DNA of 64,000 bases from Saccoglossus kowalevskii (taxonomy: Eukaryota > Hemichordata > Enteropneusta > Harrimaniidae): the NCBI RefSeq assembly GCF_000003605.2, contig NW_003135347.1:451086-515085 (forward strand), written 5' to 3'. Every line of letters starts with the position of its first letter. The stretch's first letter is position 1. Made by a program: the position numbers and the translations under genes. Under the pieces are notes generated by a model that was not told the origin of the DNA, ran no database searches, and saw only the letters and a list, made by a program, of their open reading frames with translations. Shown here piece by piece: positions 26,701 through 38,720 of this stretch.

Positions 26701-27120
26701 AACACGCACATATTCGTATAGATAACATCGTTGTATAAATTGATGATGGTGTGTAATATAAATTGATGATGGTATATTTTCAAATATTAAAACGACTGCA
26801 ATGTTATTTATACAATGTATTATACAATGTAAAACCACTCTTACTCGATTACTGTTGATGATAGTTCGACTTAACCTCTTGACATGGTATCGCGCAAAAG
26901 TCATGCAGATATAAATTACTTGATCTCTTCGGCGACCTCTCTGTTCGCTCGCAGCTATTGTATCATCACGACCCTAAATGTTGGGTGTTAATCGTTTTTC
27001 TATCCAATCCCCCTTTTGTTACAAAACATTATTGTACATTTATATTCTCGTAAAACCTCATACGACGACATTCCAGGTGACTGTAACATCAGCTTTAGGA
27101 GACCGCTGTTTTTTTTTCTC
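26701..27120. repeat. distal part of duplication unit 1
   Basis: Blocks such as GACTGCAATGTTAT (~26796), AAATGTTGGGTGTTAATCGT (~26977) and ACAAAACATTATT (~27022) recur at ~32745, ~32816 and ~38136. This marks the downstream part of the segment that was copied with exon 1. Confidence 0.65.
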
Positions 27121-30100
27121 AAAAAACACAAATTGAATGATGTTGAAACATTAAATGAACATTTCGCGAAATTGTGAGTAAAATAAATTGTACCAATGTT
27201 TTGGACCGTTTTCCCTGTAGTGCTGGCTCATTAACATATGAACCATGCATTTTTTTCAATCAAAAATATATTTTTTTTATCTCTTAAACTGTGAATAATG
27301 CATTAGCAAATATCGATTGAATGTAAGGTATCTGTGTTGTTCATGTATCGTTTTAGTAGTGTAGTTAGTCATGTAACAAAACACTCTCTAAACAAACATT
27401 GAAATGCCTATGAAATGTCGCCATGAATTCCTGATACCATTTCTCGTTTTAACCGATTCCGGATTCATGAGGGTCGGGTAGTGTTATACGCATATTTTGC
27501 CATATAATTGAATGAAGTATGGTATGATGTACTTAGATAAGTAACATTACAGAAATTGCAAGATAGTCCACACATACCCCAAAGGATATATCTGTATGGT
27601 AAAGAAGGCCTTTTTGATTGATCATTTTTCCATCTAATTGGAGGCTACAGTTTCATAAATAATTCGTTTCTAGAGCCGCTCATTCAATAATTCATATCAC
27701 TAGCATAAAAGTTATCATGATGTCTAAATGCCTCAGGAGAGGAGAAATGCGCATCATACAGAAGGCTATGCGGATCACACTTTTGCAATGAAAATGCTTT
27801 TGTATTTTATTCCCAAAGCTTAATAACATGGACACCCAAATAGGTGTGTGACACTAATTTTTTCTCAATAAGTTTTTTCCTCTATTGAATGGTGTTTTGA
27901 AATTTGATTAAAGTAAAGTACACTCTTTTTCTTAGACAAATAATTGAATGACAAAATGTTGTACGACAAAAAATATTCAATATCGATACTAGTAGCTTCG
28001 CGAGTGGGTTTCGTATCGGGTGGTTTTTGCGGGAAGCAGGGCTTTGTCGCAGTAACTGGTCCTTTCATCGTTTTTGAGAAGGTTTATGTTTCTTTAACAA
28101 CTGGCGCTATTCTGGGAATACCATCCTTAAACGATATTAATTTGCCCTTATGATTTGTGCAGTTGCGCTGAAGTTCCAAAATAAGACACATGCTCTGATA
28201 ATGCCTCTGATAATGGTTTCAAAGACCAATAAACATTTGATCATTTATAATGGGCTTTGCATCATGTATTTTTATACTGCTTATGGACTGTAATTAATGA
28301 TCTTAATGACATTGATAATAATCCCCATAACAATTTTCCGATATAGATAAATTGTAATAATGTATAACTCAGTCTCAACAATGAACAAAAGTATATATAT
28401 TTATTATTATTATTATTACTAATGCATTGCAATACAACTAATTAAAATTGAAATAAATTGCAATATAAAATATTTCGTCAGTAACACTTCTAGAGGGAAT
28501 ATTTGCGGTCAGAGTTATATTTGTTCACAATTTTATAAACTGGCTTTGTAATTCCCACCCTATTAGATATAGTGTGTACATATTATATAATATATATAAC
28601 CTGGAAAAAAGATATCAATATTTTTCCTTGCTAGAATGATGCATTTTCTCTACCTGTGTAACTTCATGCAGGAGTCCTAATCAAGTTCACAACTGGCGTT
28701 AATAATAGGGATTGTTAATTTGTCAATGATTATCAGATTATTTGTAAGTATAAGATTGTTATGGGATTGTGTTAATTAATGCAATACTGTGTGATGAAGC
28801 TATCTTCAGGGCCTAACTGACTCAAACTCCGATATTGACTATGTCAGGGACTGTTTACTAATACTTACTTACTAGTCAGTGTCTGACTGTTATATACAGC
28901 CCTGAATACGTCAAAATAGTGAAAAAAGTCAGTTAAAATCAGTTGCTCGTGCCATGAAAGCCGCAGAAACAATTCAGTCTGTCAGCTGTCGCGCCCATAG
29001 CAGCGATATAATTTTACATTGCATATAAATGAACACTAAATGCACCTATCCCGGCCAGCAACTAAATCATCAATCTTCATGTTTATGCAACTGGTATTTA
29101 TATATATTTGCTTATTAATCTGAAAGTGAATATGATTGTCAAGTTCAAGAGTGTGTTTTTACGTACAATCATGTGAACATTCGACAATGCGTATGAACAG
29201 GAATTCCATCTAGGCCAAAAAAGCTTAAGTTATTTATTATAGGCGCCTGGGAACCAGTATTTGGAACGTGAATCAGTGACACCTGTAATAACCACAGTCC
29301 CTGTGTAATAACCAAGGGGTGAGAGACTATTGATGTGGGCGATAAAACGCAATGTAATGCAAGTAATGCAATATCATAGCCACCGAAACGTAATTAAGGC
29401 AAATAAACATATGAAGCAAGAATGAATGTTTTGAATGGTAGTGTAAAATAGGGGGCTCAACCATTGTTGACTTTTGAGGGGAATGGAAATCATTCGATTT
29501 GAGGGTGTAACAATAAGCGAGGAAGCAACTCGTTTTTATGCTATGAAAAATTGAAAACCTTGAACGTACTTTTTTGTAATTTAGTCCAACGTTTCTGTTT
29601 GATTACCTAACGCGTTTAGCTTAACGTGCTGCAAGTTACAGAGCACATACCTAAGTGGCCATCCCTCAGCAAATAATTAAGCCAAAACATTTTCCGTTTC
29701 AAAATTGCGAAACTATCCGTTTTTAAGCAATCTGGGAAGTTTGAATTACTAAACGAAGTACAGGACGACGAAGCTGAAATATACAAGAACCAACACATAC
29801 CAAAAATTATATCTCAAAAGTGAATATTCGTGGTGTATTTTAAGTCTAACCGGGCCAGTAGTGGGAATTTGTTACTACTCTAAATATCCAAACATATTTT
29901 AGTATAAGATAGTAATCATACTTAATGAAAATTACCAACGTCGCGTTTACATCTTGAAAATTTGATAAATAGTTGACAGTAATTAGGATGCCTATATTCC
30001 ATATTATATACTATTAAATTCTATCGTTCTAACGCTCTCCTATTTCTTGATAATTGTTACTATGCCTGTAACCAGATTACAAACAGAGACTTATATAATC

Positions 30101-31317
30101 ATACCGATCTTTAAGGTAGACATTCTCAGGTGTCCCATTAGCAGTTGCTTGGGAAAAATTACCAACGTTCTTTATTAGAATTATATTTCATTGCTGTTTT
30201 GAAAAGTTTTTGATATCCAAGCAATCATTATCATACCGATCGCTTTGGCTTTCCTCATTTGTATATCTATTATATCTACGTGTCTCTTATAATATCAAGT
30301 ACAACACGTTGTACCCTTTGGCTGACAAGTTTCTATTATTATATTGCGTAGTTCGGCAAGACGTGAAACAATGTAAACTATGTGCGTAGAATTCACGTAG
30401 CATTCACGTCTAATTGGCATCAAAAAATGTTACCAGACGCTCTTTTAGTTTTTATATCACAAGAACGTTTAACAATTAGAGATGGAATGTGCCTTCTAAA
30501 ATGTGAACGCGTTGTTCTCGTTACACGAATTTATTAAAATCCTGGAATCAATACGACATTCTCACTTGCTGACAAAAAACACAAAATTAAAATGCTGTAC
30601 ACAATTATTAAAATCACAATGTTCTGTCTTGATTTTCTAAAACCATATTTTCAGTGTGATATTTTTAGGTGTACATATTTTTAACTAACTATTAATATTC
30701 ATAGTTATATTCTGACTTAAACCCCAGTCCCAACCTTGTTCTCTTCACGTGTTTGCGATATACGTTTAGTTCGTATTCTGGAAGATGTTATATCCATACC
30801 TTTCATTTCCTAGCTTGCATACAACACTTGTTAATATTGTTTAAAACGTGAAAACAATTATTGCTTTCGGTTGAAGCGTGGAGTTAATCAGTGGGCAAAT
30901 CTTTTAAAATTCGATTCGGTTCTCTTCACTGTCGAGATTGGTTGTTATGTATTCCTTCATTTAGGTGTTTGTGTCATCCACGTTTCCTTATTTCCTTTAT
31001 AATACGAAAGACTAGGTTGCTTTTTTATTGACATTCTTGTCTATCAGCAACTGTCTCCATGTGTTTCAATTTAACTCTTGGGATTTTATTGTCGTCATAT
31101 AGTAATCGGATTGTATTCTTGGAATTCTCGCGGACCCGTCAATGAACAACCTATCACCTGAAAATTTATTCCTTTTCAGATCAAATTTAGTTCCCCTATA
31201 GCAATGCCTGGCGTGTTTGCACTTAAAAGCAATTATAGCTGCGTCGTTGTACTATTGATGTCAAAGCGTACATGTAATTTAGAAGAAAGGGTATATTATA
31301 GACTATGAGTACACGTA
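27121..31317. other. intron interior, nothing recognised
   Basis: About 4.2 kb of AT-rich DNA with only chance frames and small A/T runs. No gene, RNA or clear transposon signature. Confidence 0.4.
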
Positions 31318-33480
31318 CTGACGCAAAGATGGTTCAAAATTAAAACCATATCCAATACCACACTCACTTAGCACGAAGGGATTATAGCAATATAAAAAAC
31401 CGTTTGCACTCAACGAATAATGTGTTGCTATACTTAGTAGATACTTCATTAAAAAGACTGATGCCATTAATCACGTGATAAGCATGGTACAAAAAATATC
31501 TATCGTAAGAAAGAAATAATGCAATCCTAGTAACATGACATTTTTTTAAATAGCAATACACTTCCCGGCTTGTTTTATTTCAAATTCTGTTTTGATAATC
31601 AATATAAAATCACTAAATATATTTGAGAGAATGTCACATAATTAAAAGATATGAACTAGTACAGGGCAAGACACGAAAGTAAGCAGCAATGTGTGTGGTT
31701 GAGTGTGTTGATTGCACAGGTTAATTGTCTCACATATTTTAATACATAACGTGTATAAGTACCGGAAAATATAAACAGCCTGTAGGTTTTTATATTTATT
31801 TTTATCAGATTAATGTATACAACGTGTCTTTTATTTCTGTTCCGGTTTCTTAATCAAAACAATTACTCATACCAGCTGCGGACAAGATAGATCTTTTCCC
31901 AAGTAATACATGATTTTTCTGGCCATACTTTTAAACGTACGTACGAGAAGAAATAAAACGAACAGCCTAAATAACAATTGACGCTAAACATGTGTTGCCT
32001 CATCCGGTCTCGGCACGAGGACGCTCAAATGCAAAAGGGGTCTTTGATTTACAGATTCACTTATTGCCATTCCAAAACTGCGCTTTCTCGAGTACAATAG
32101 TATATGCTGTAACATACTCCATAAATGCTATTTGTGCGCTGGCTTGGCAGAAGTTTTTCTGTGTGGCTATATCATTTAACAGTTGATGGGAACTGGTTGC
32201 TTAAAAAGTGCATCGTCAGCTACGTACACATAGTACACATTAGTTCTGATGTAATCACTATAATAATACTGAACAAAGAAAAACGTCTGAAATCAGAATC
32301 AGATTGTAACTACGCAATGGATTTACAACAGAAATGTTATTTAATAGTAGTGTATCATATCATGCTGCTTGGAGTTTACTGAACTCCGATGACTTGTCAT
32401 ATATTCGTACTCATACTCGTGGTTTGTGGAAGCCTTTTTTGCTGCACGATCTTTCGTCTGAAATCACCACGCAAGGTGACCAATCTGTTTATTGCTAGTC
32501 TTATTGTGCCTGACGCACTAGTGTCCATCATCCGTGTACCGTTGAATCGTATTACTTACTACCTTTAACAGAACTGAATGATTATTTGACTCCATATTGT
32601 GCGTCATGTGGTAAAAGTTGTTTGTGGCATGGTAAAAGTTGTTTTTCTCGATGTCTCAATGATCGCATTGTAGCTTTGATATAATAAACATTAGTACAGT
32701 ACTATATCGCATTTTGTGCAATATGCTAATAAATGATAACATTACTGCAATGTTTTATATGTTATAATACGTAATGTGGTACCACACCGTCTCAATTACA
32801 GTTGGTGATATCTCCCAAATGTTGAGTGTCATATGCTATATTTCTTTTATACCTAACATTATTTGCTATATGGGGCATCATCGATCGACCTCCGCCACTT
32901 TGTCTTCTCGTAGCAACTTGTACGATATGTGGCAAAAGTGAGCAATATGTACGCGAGCTTTATTTACCACTTAAATAAAATTCAATTTCAGGAAGGTACA
33001 GTTTTCCACCAAACTTTGAAACTCTCAAAATACTATACTAAAAATAACCTTCTGCGAGATCGTAAGATCTACTCCCATTAGTGAATTGTTTCAAGGAAAA
33101 AAGTCAACTATATTGAATTGTAATACCTTGGACTGGACTGGACTGAACTGTTTTTCCTAGTATTTGAACTACTCTTCAAACATATTAACGAGTTACAACT
33201 TGTCATATTGAAGGATTATACTTCTCACTACACATTTCCAGGAATGCCCCACAGCTGTTCATGGTCATCGTAGGATATCTATTCACTTCTTTGATTTCGT
33301 TATCGATTGGTTGCACTGATGGTTCGTGTTATTAAATTATGAATTAACAAATTAGAATCGTGACATATGTATATCATTATACCACAACCCAATGGTGAAT
33401 GGGATTGCCTATACAGTGGAAGACGTCATAATAGATTTAATGCATGTGCGATAGACTAATAGCGAACCATACCACACTTC
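31318..33480 (+). repeat. second copy of the receptor exon-1 block
   Basis: Collinear with ~24815-27120: upstream flank, start codon region, broken exon, and the downstream intron sequence with ATAATAAACATTAGT (~32682) and AAATGTTGAGTGTCATATGC (~32816). Divergence is substantial but the order is kept, so this is an old tandem segmental duplication about 6.5 kb downstream of the original. Confidence 0.85.
32317..32665 (+). pseudogene. pseudo-exon: decayed copy of receptor exon 1
   Basis: The start region (ATG at 32317, then GATTTACAACAG) corresponds to the receptor's M-D-V-Q-Q. The stretch for residues ~21-53 is largely deleted. From ~32400 the frame is again readable through TM1-TM2 (V-T-N-L-F-I-A-S-L, P-D-A-L-V), but the codons for F-G-N in TM1 are gone, removing the conserved Asn. 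Asp of TM2 is kept. A TAA stop interrupts before TM3 (~32568), and the TM3 part is rearranged, with a repeated GGTAAAAGTTGTTT. It cannot encode a receptor or serve as an alternative exon. Confidence 0.9.
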
Positions 33481-33904
33481 CTATCATCAACAATATACAC
33501 ATTTGTTTACCGAGGATCAAATAACAAAATTTCTTAAGAATTGTCTTATAATAATTTACCAATCATGTTGATTGTTTTTGTTTCAGAGTAACTTATATTC
33601 TCAGTGTCATCATGCCATTTAAGGTAGCGAGAAGGGAAATTTTCACTTTTTTCTTGATTTTTCAAAAATTTATAAAACGGTTACTTTAGACCTTGATACA
33701 TCATCCCATGTTTTCAAAAGATCGAAACTGCGAAATAACATTGCTCAAATTAGTGTTTTAAAACGCTAACAGGAAAGACTACAACTGCCGTTTCGTGGAT
33801 ATTTGCATATGTTTATCTTTGGAACGGCTTAAATGATAACATCTTATCTGTATACTCCGTTGTTGACGTTTCTGATATAACGGGTGTAAGCTTCCTATCG
33901 CAAA

Positions 33905-34240
33905 CAGTGCATGTTTATCTAACGTCCATTGTCAGCATTATTGTCAGTCGAGACTTCGTCGGAGAAACATGGTCATACAGTACCAATTTCGCCAATCTTC
34001 CGCTTTTATTTACATCGACCGCTTATCGCTCAACTTCCGACCACGGTCTTGTCCGACCGGAAACCAACCGCATTTTAATCGCGTTTTTTTCGTTCGCTCG
34101 CTCATTGAAAACACCGACCGCTCGCTCAAACACTGATCATGAGTGGTCGAAATGGTGGTTTTGATAGTAAAGTGTGAACATACAACTAGTATTAAATAAT
34201 ATTAAATTCTGAACGATACTTCAAATATAATAATTGTATG
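33905..34240 (+). repeat. dispersed repeat family F, copy 2
   Basis: Matches the reverse complement of 11570-11838, including CGACCGCTTATCGCTCAACT, AAACACTGATCA and TCTGAACGATACTTC. Lies inside the TTAA-flanked element. Confidence 0.65.
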
Positions 34241-34343
34241 ACACTATGAGTATCGTGAAAGCAACTGAACGGGGACCTCTTGTTACGTGTTTTGGGTGCT
34301 TGTTCTAGATGTAATATTTTATTTTATTTTAATGAGACAGTTA

Positions 34344-35349
34344 GGCCCGACCGACTTAATTTTATGGATGACATCCGCGCGCGCATTAGTTTCGCCTGTT
34401 CTCAAAAAAACGACGATGAGTCTCCACAGATCGGTTGTCTGCCCGGAATATGCCGACTCATATTGTCCCAAAGCGTGGCTTGTTGTAAAACTCGTTTTGA
34501 ACTACCTCAAAACGTGCCAATTTTGTCGTAAATGATTCCAACATGGCGACCACGCCACCAAAATACGTGAGCATAAAAGTTCAGAAGAAAAACGGAGGGA
34601 TTGTTGTAGACTGGTACGCAATTGACGTCGGTCACGGAGATGTGACGTTTACACAGCTATACGAGAGATTGATAGCGGCAAGCGTGTTTCGTCCAGACAA
34701 CTTTAAGGACATATAGTCCGGAGTGGCTGTCCCGCGTTTCTTCTGTCTGCAACGATGAGAGAAATTGGAGAGGAGTGGAGGTGTATGGTGGCCTTAAAGT
34801 TGGTCAGGCGACAAGTCAGTTCGGTTGCTTTGTTCGCATTAAAGTCGACAAAACTGCAACAAAAGCAGAGGAAGCTCCTCGGCCGAAGTCCGCGTTCGAG
34901 GTGAAGAAAATTTTCTTCTCATTTTTTTTTTCATTTTCTGATTCGGATAATTTGCTTGCACACACAGTGCAATGTTTTGTTAGTTATTGTCATAAAGTAG
35001 TGATATTTACATTCCGCCTTGACTTGTACTGGAAATGGTGTTCATGCTGTACCTTGAATGCAGTGTTTCTGACTGAAGGTACTTCATCATGTACTAGAGC
35101 TTGTCTGGAATGATTATACCTGTGACAATAATACAGTACGAGATATGTACATCAACATGTGCCTCCTACAAATAAAGACTTCTTGTTTATTTTTTATACA
35201 CTCTGTTCTGTGGTTCAATTCGTAATACCAGCTCCGTAGTCCCGTGGTTTTAGCAGGATTTTTTTTTTGGCAGATTTTTTTTTTCGCCCTCTCGCATTAG
35301 TTTTGGGGTCTCCAGAGGATGTCATCCATAAAATTAAATCAGTGTGGCC
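34344..35349. mobile_element. nested 1-kb element with TTA target duplication
   Basis: The left end GGCCCGACCGACTTAATTTT (34344) and the right end, reverse-complemented, share GGCC, GA and then a perfect 21-base block TTAATTTTATGG...GACATCC. TTA lies immediately outside both ends (34341-34343 and 35350-35352). A 3-bp TWA duplication with GG-starting inverted ends is the hallmark of PIF/Harbinger elements. The element holds the unrecognised exon at 34543-34900. No Harbinger transposase or Myb-like protein was seen, so class assignment rests on the ends only. Confidence 0.7.
34543..34900 (+). pseudogene. unrecognised coding exon with one frameshift
   Basis: ATG at 34543 in good context (AAC-ATG-G) opens a 57-residue frame ending at TAG 34714-34716. 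The neighbouring frame continues without a stop from just before that TAG past 34900. Read across one shift near 34711, the exon gives about 119 residues ending at GAG|GTGAAG, a plausible splice donor. The protein starts M-A-T-T-P-P-K-Y-V-S and contains D-W-Y-A-I-D-V, a W-L-S-R-V patch, the segment Q-F-G-C-F-V-R-I-K-V and a P-K-S-A-F end. It looks like a compact N-terminal domain and has real codon texture and high CpG. I do not recognise the family. It lies in the TTA-flanked element, so a transposon-borne gene or captured host exon is likely. Confidence 0.55.
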
Positions 35350-36226
35350 TTACGTGAAAAAAACATAGGTAACTCATTTTGACAGAGCAGAGAAACAATG
35401 AAATGTTAATGATTAATTTAAAAAACAACGATATCAAATCCACGTCGGTCAACAGTAAAACTTGACATTCAATTTTCAAAATTAAGTAACGATCAGTGAA
35501 TGACTTTGGTCTATACGTACCGTAAAAGTGTTCCTACAACAAATATTTTCGACTAAAAACGGTCACATGCCCTGAAAAAATCGAACCAAACATGTATGAA
35601 TAATTTATTGGGCTTCAAAAAAACGTGTCAAATTTAGTTATACCCATAAATATTTGGTGGCCAGTCGATGAACAATTCGAAACTCAGGATTTACACGGAA
35701 GTCCTTCACTTCAGGCTGAAAATTTAGCTTCATGGTCTTTCAGCTTGTCTTCGCCTCGGAGGAAAACAACAATACTTAAACAAAACACATTGCGAAGACT
35801 CAATAATCAGGAAAGAAAACCCAGACAACCATGTCGTACTTGTGTTAAAATACATTTTGTATTTCACGTCAGAATATTGTTTAAAATAAAATATTCAGTC
35901 CAAGCCAAATCTAGGTCAAAGGGTCAGATTGCGTGTATATAATTATAGATAGTTAAAAAAAAAGTATTTGAACTTATGTCAGCTGTTCAACATCTATAAA
36001 AAACAGAAAAAACAATTATAAGGCAATGTGAACCTCAGAATTTTTTTTTAGTAATTGTCTGGTCGAATTCAACAAGCGGTCGCAAAAGCGAGACAAAAAA
36101 GTGATTGGAAAGCGGAAGCGGACGGGAGGTTGTGCGAAAGTACTGTAACTTTGCGCAAGTTTCTTTTAAATAGTTTTATTTTCCAAGTCAATATTCTATT
36201 TTACTAATACCATTTTTTCTAACGCA
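35350..36226. other. interior of the TTAA element, nothing recognised
   Basis: Contains a 105-codon open frame (35625-35942) without a known domain. No support for a gene. Confidence 0.4.
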
Positions 36227-37325
36227 ATGGCGAGGAAAAGAAAGAAAGCGTTGACAGACGAGGCAAAGAAAAATCTGCCACTCAGTGTCGCACTCTGACA
36301 CAGCAATTATTTTTCAAACATCGACCATTTTGTTTCACCATGAAAACCGTTTTATTAGATTTCTTATTAGAGACACTTGGATGAGCTTGTTTGTAAATTT
36401 TCAGCGTGTACAGTGGGACAGTAATGTGTGTCAGAGGATTATCCCTCGTTGTTCGTTTGCATAACAATGGAAACCCGAACGTTCCTGAAGTACGGACTCA
36501 AATGCCAGCAATTTTTCACGCTTGAGCTTGAAATTATTCATTATCTGACACTCTTTATGGGTTCTATGATATCAGTGGTTAATGTGTTTGGCCATTTTTA
36601 GTGCATATTTATAATAATGCAGCAAATCTAAAGTGTTTTATTAACCAAAACTGTTTTTCGCGAGTTGAAGCTTTGATTGAGTACGACTTATCTGGACCCC
36701 GCCAAATCAAGTGCGTTCGGACTAGGACATTCAAACTCGCAGTTAGCGTTCAAAAGATAATGATGGTGCGAAATATGTCTGGGTTTTTTAAGAAAATGCT
36801 TCGTCACAGAATAATAGTCTGTTAAAGCTGCCAAGTATGGAATAATTAGGGAACAAAAAACAAACCTGCGTAGAAATCGGAAGAATAGGTCTTTTGACTA
36901 TCGAAGACGCATTTCAAAGGACTTGATTACAGTCACTCAGACAATGCCTTGCGCAAATTTCACCCGAAAATTCCGCATTGTATTCTCGCAATCGCGGACT
37001 TAGTCTATTTTACAAGGTTTGTGGTCACGTGGTAATTACGTAAACATTGACTCTCCCGTTTGTGCCAGCTTGTCCCTCTATATTTAGGCTTTTGAAATAT
37101 ATACAGTACGCTAAATTACGGTTCTAAATGAGACAATGGGCAGAGAATACTTTAATCAAAAACGTCACAAAACCCTTCTCGCTACCTTAAATACCGTAAC
37201 TCCAATGGTGTTTATAAGATACACAGAGCAACAGAACCTGAGATAAATGTGTATACAAATCCTGTCAATAATTATCCAACATGATTTCAAAGACATAGCA
37301 TTTATTACTGAGAACAAATGTTTTA

Positions 37326-38720
37326 AGATGAACTAATATCAAATGCTTCGCTTATCCCGTATTATCGTAATCCCCGAGATTGCCTATACAGACAACAAAT
37401 GAAAGGCAAGTAAAGAAAACTACTTAACCTTCAAAATGTTTTAGGTAACTGCCAAAATTGTTCACGATAATAGTGTAGTAGTACTAATATCAAACTAGTA
37501 TTAAATGTTTCGCCTAACCCGTGATATCGTAATCTCATAGTATTGGCTACTTTGTAGGAGTACTAATGGCGTCATAATGGACTTAATGCATATGCGATAG
37601 ACTATTAGAGAACCGTACTACATTTTTCTACTTTAAAAGTGTTTGATGAAGTCATTATTAAACTTTCAAGTAAATTAGCGAGGTAAATCACCGAACCTTA
37701 CTTTCCATAACGATATATCTTTTTCTCGCTGTATGTAGTATCGATAGTGCATGTTTGGCCCAACTATTATTGTTCTAAATAATAACCACTGCACATTGTG
37801 GACACGGTATATCACGTTCATGTTATACACCCATGTTATAAATCTCGAGAATTCCATACTTGGAGACCATTATTTAGACGAGCACGAAGTTTTAGAGCGT
37901 AATAGACTTTCTAAGTAGCGGAACATCTTGTATGGATACATTATCACCGTTCTACGAATACAGTTGACCCACAGTTTTAAACTATGATAAATCAATTCAA
38001 GACGCGTTGGCAACAGTTTGATGCAATCGGGCTTGTTAAATTCCGCTTACCACACTTTAATCATATTGCAGGAAATTCATGCAGGAAATAATCACTTGGT
38101 ATTTTCACCGAACCTACGATTCGCTCACATACCCAAATGTTGAGAGTTAATCGTTTTCATATGCTGTGCTCCTTTGATACACAACATTATTTGGTATATG
38201 GGACATGACCGATCGGCTTCGCCACGTTGCTATCTCGTAAAAACTCGTACGATGTTTGACAAACGTAAGAAAATCATGCAACACAATATGTACGCAACAT
38301 TTATCCCACATTTCACCAAACTTTTAGAAGTTATAGTTTTCCAGCAAGCTTTGAACCTCCCAAAATATTATACTAAAAATAACTGTCTGCGAGATTGTAA
38401 GTAATTATCTACTTCCTATAGAGAATTTTGGAATCTGTGAGACACAACAATAGTTTCAAAGAAAAACGCCAAATATATATAAATATCAATCTCTTAAACT
38501 GGATTGTTTTTATTAGAATTTGAATTACTCTTCCAACATATGAACAAGTTGCAGCTTGTCATCTTGCAGGAATATACTTCTAATTACACAGATCCCGGCA
38601 TGCCCCGCAGCTGTTGTCATCATGTGTACCTGATACCTATTCACTTCTTTGATTTCGTTATCGATTGGCGACATTAATAGGTTGGTGTTTTTTTTAATTT
38701 ATGAATGACAGTTGTAACGT
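37326..38720 (+). repeat. third, partial copy of the receptor-block downstream part
   Basis: 38130-38720 follows 32811-33345 closely: AAATGTTGAGAGTTAATCGT, ACTATACTAAAAATAAC-like, CTGCGAGATTGTAAG, ATTCACTTCTTTGATTTCGT. The earlier piece 37560-37620 (GCGTCATAATGGACTTAATG) corresponds to 33424-33475. No exon copy is present. Within it, ~37326-37390 and ~37480-37545 are also repeats of each other. Confidence 0.8.

Larger units (their letters stand above)
33623..37186. mobile_element. 3.56-kb TTAA-flanked element with inverted ends
   Basis: GGTAGCGAGAAGGG at 33623-33636 is repeated exactly inverted at 37173-37186, and both are flanked by TTAA (33619-33622 and 37187-37190). TTAA duplication with inverted ends starting GG fits Kolobok-type elements. 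piggyBac also uses TTAA but usually starts CC. The interior is GC- and CpG-richer than the intron around it and contains repeat F, a nested 1-kb element with a coding exon, and a short basic 23-codon frame (36227-36298). No transposase was recognised. It sits between two copies of the receptor block and so inserted after the duplication. Confidence 0.75.

Noticed and set aside
36227-36298. Short basic frame starting M-A-R-K-R-K-K
   Set aside because: Only 23 codons, with no donor or domain. It could be the start of a transposon protein but cannot be supported.
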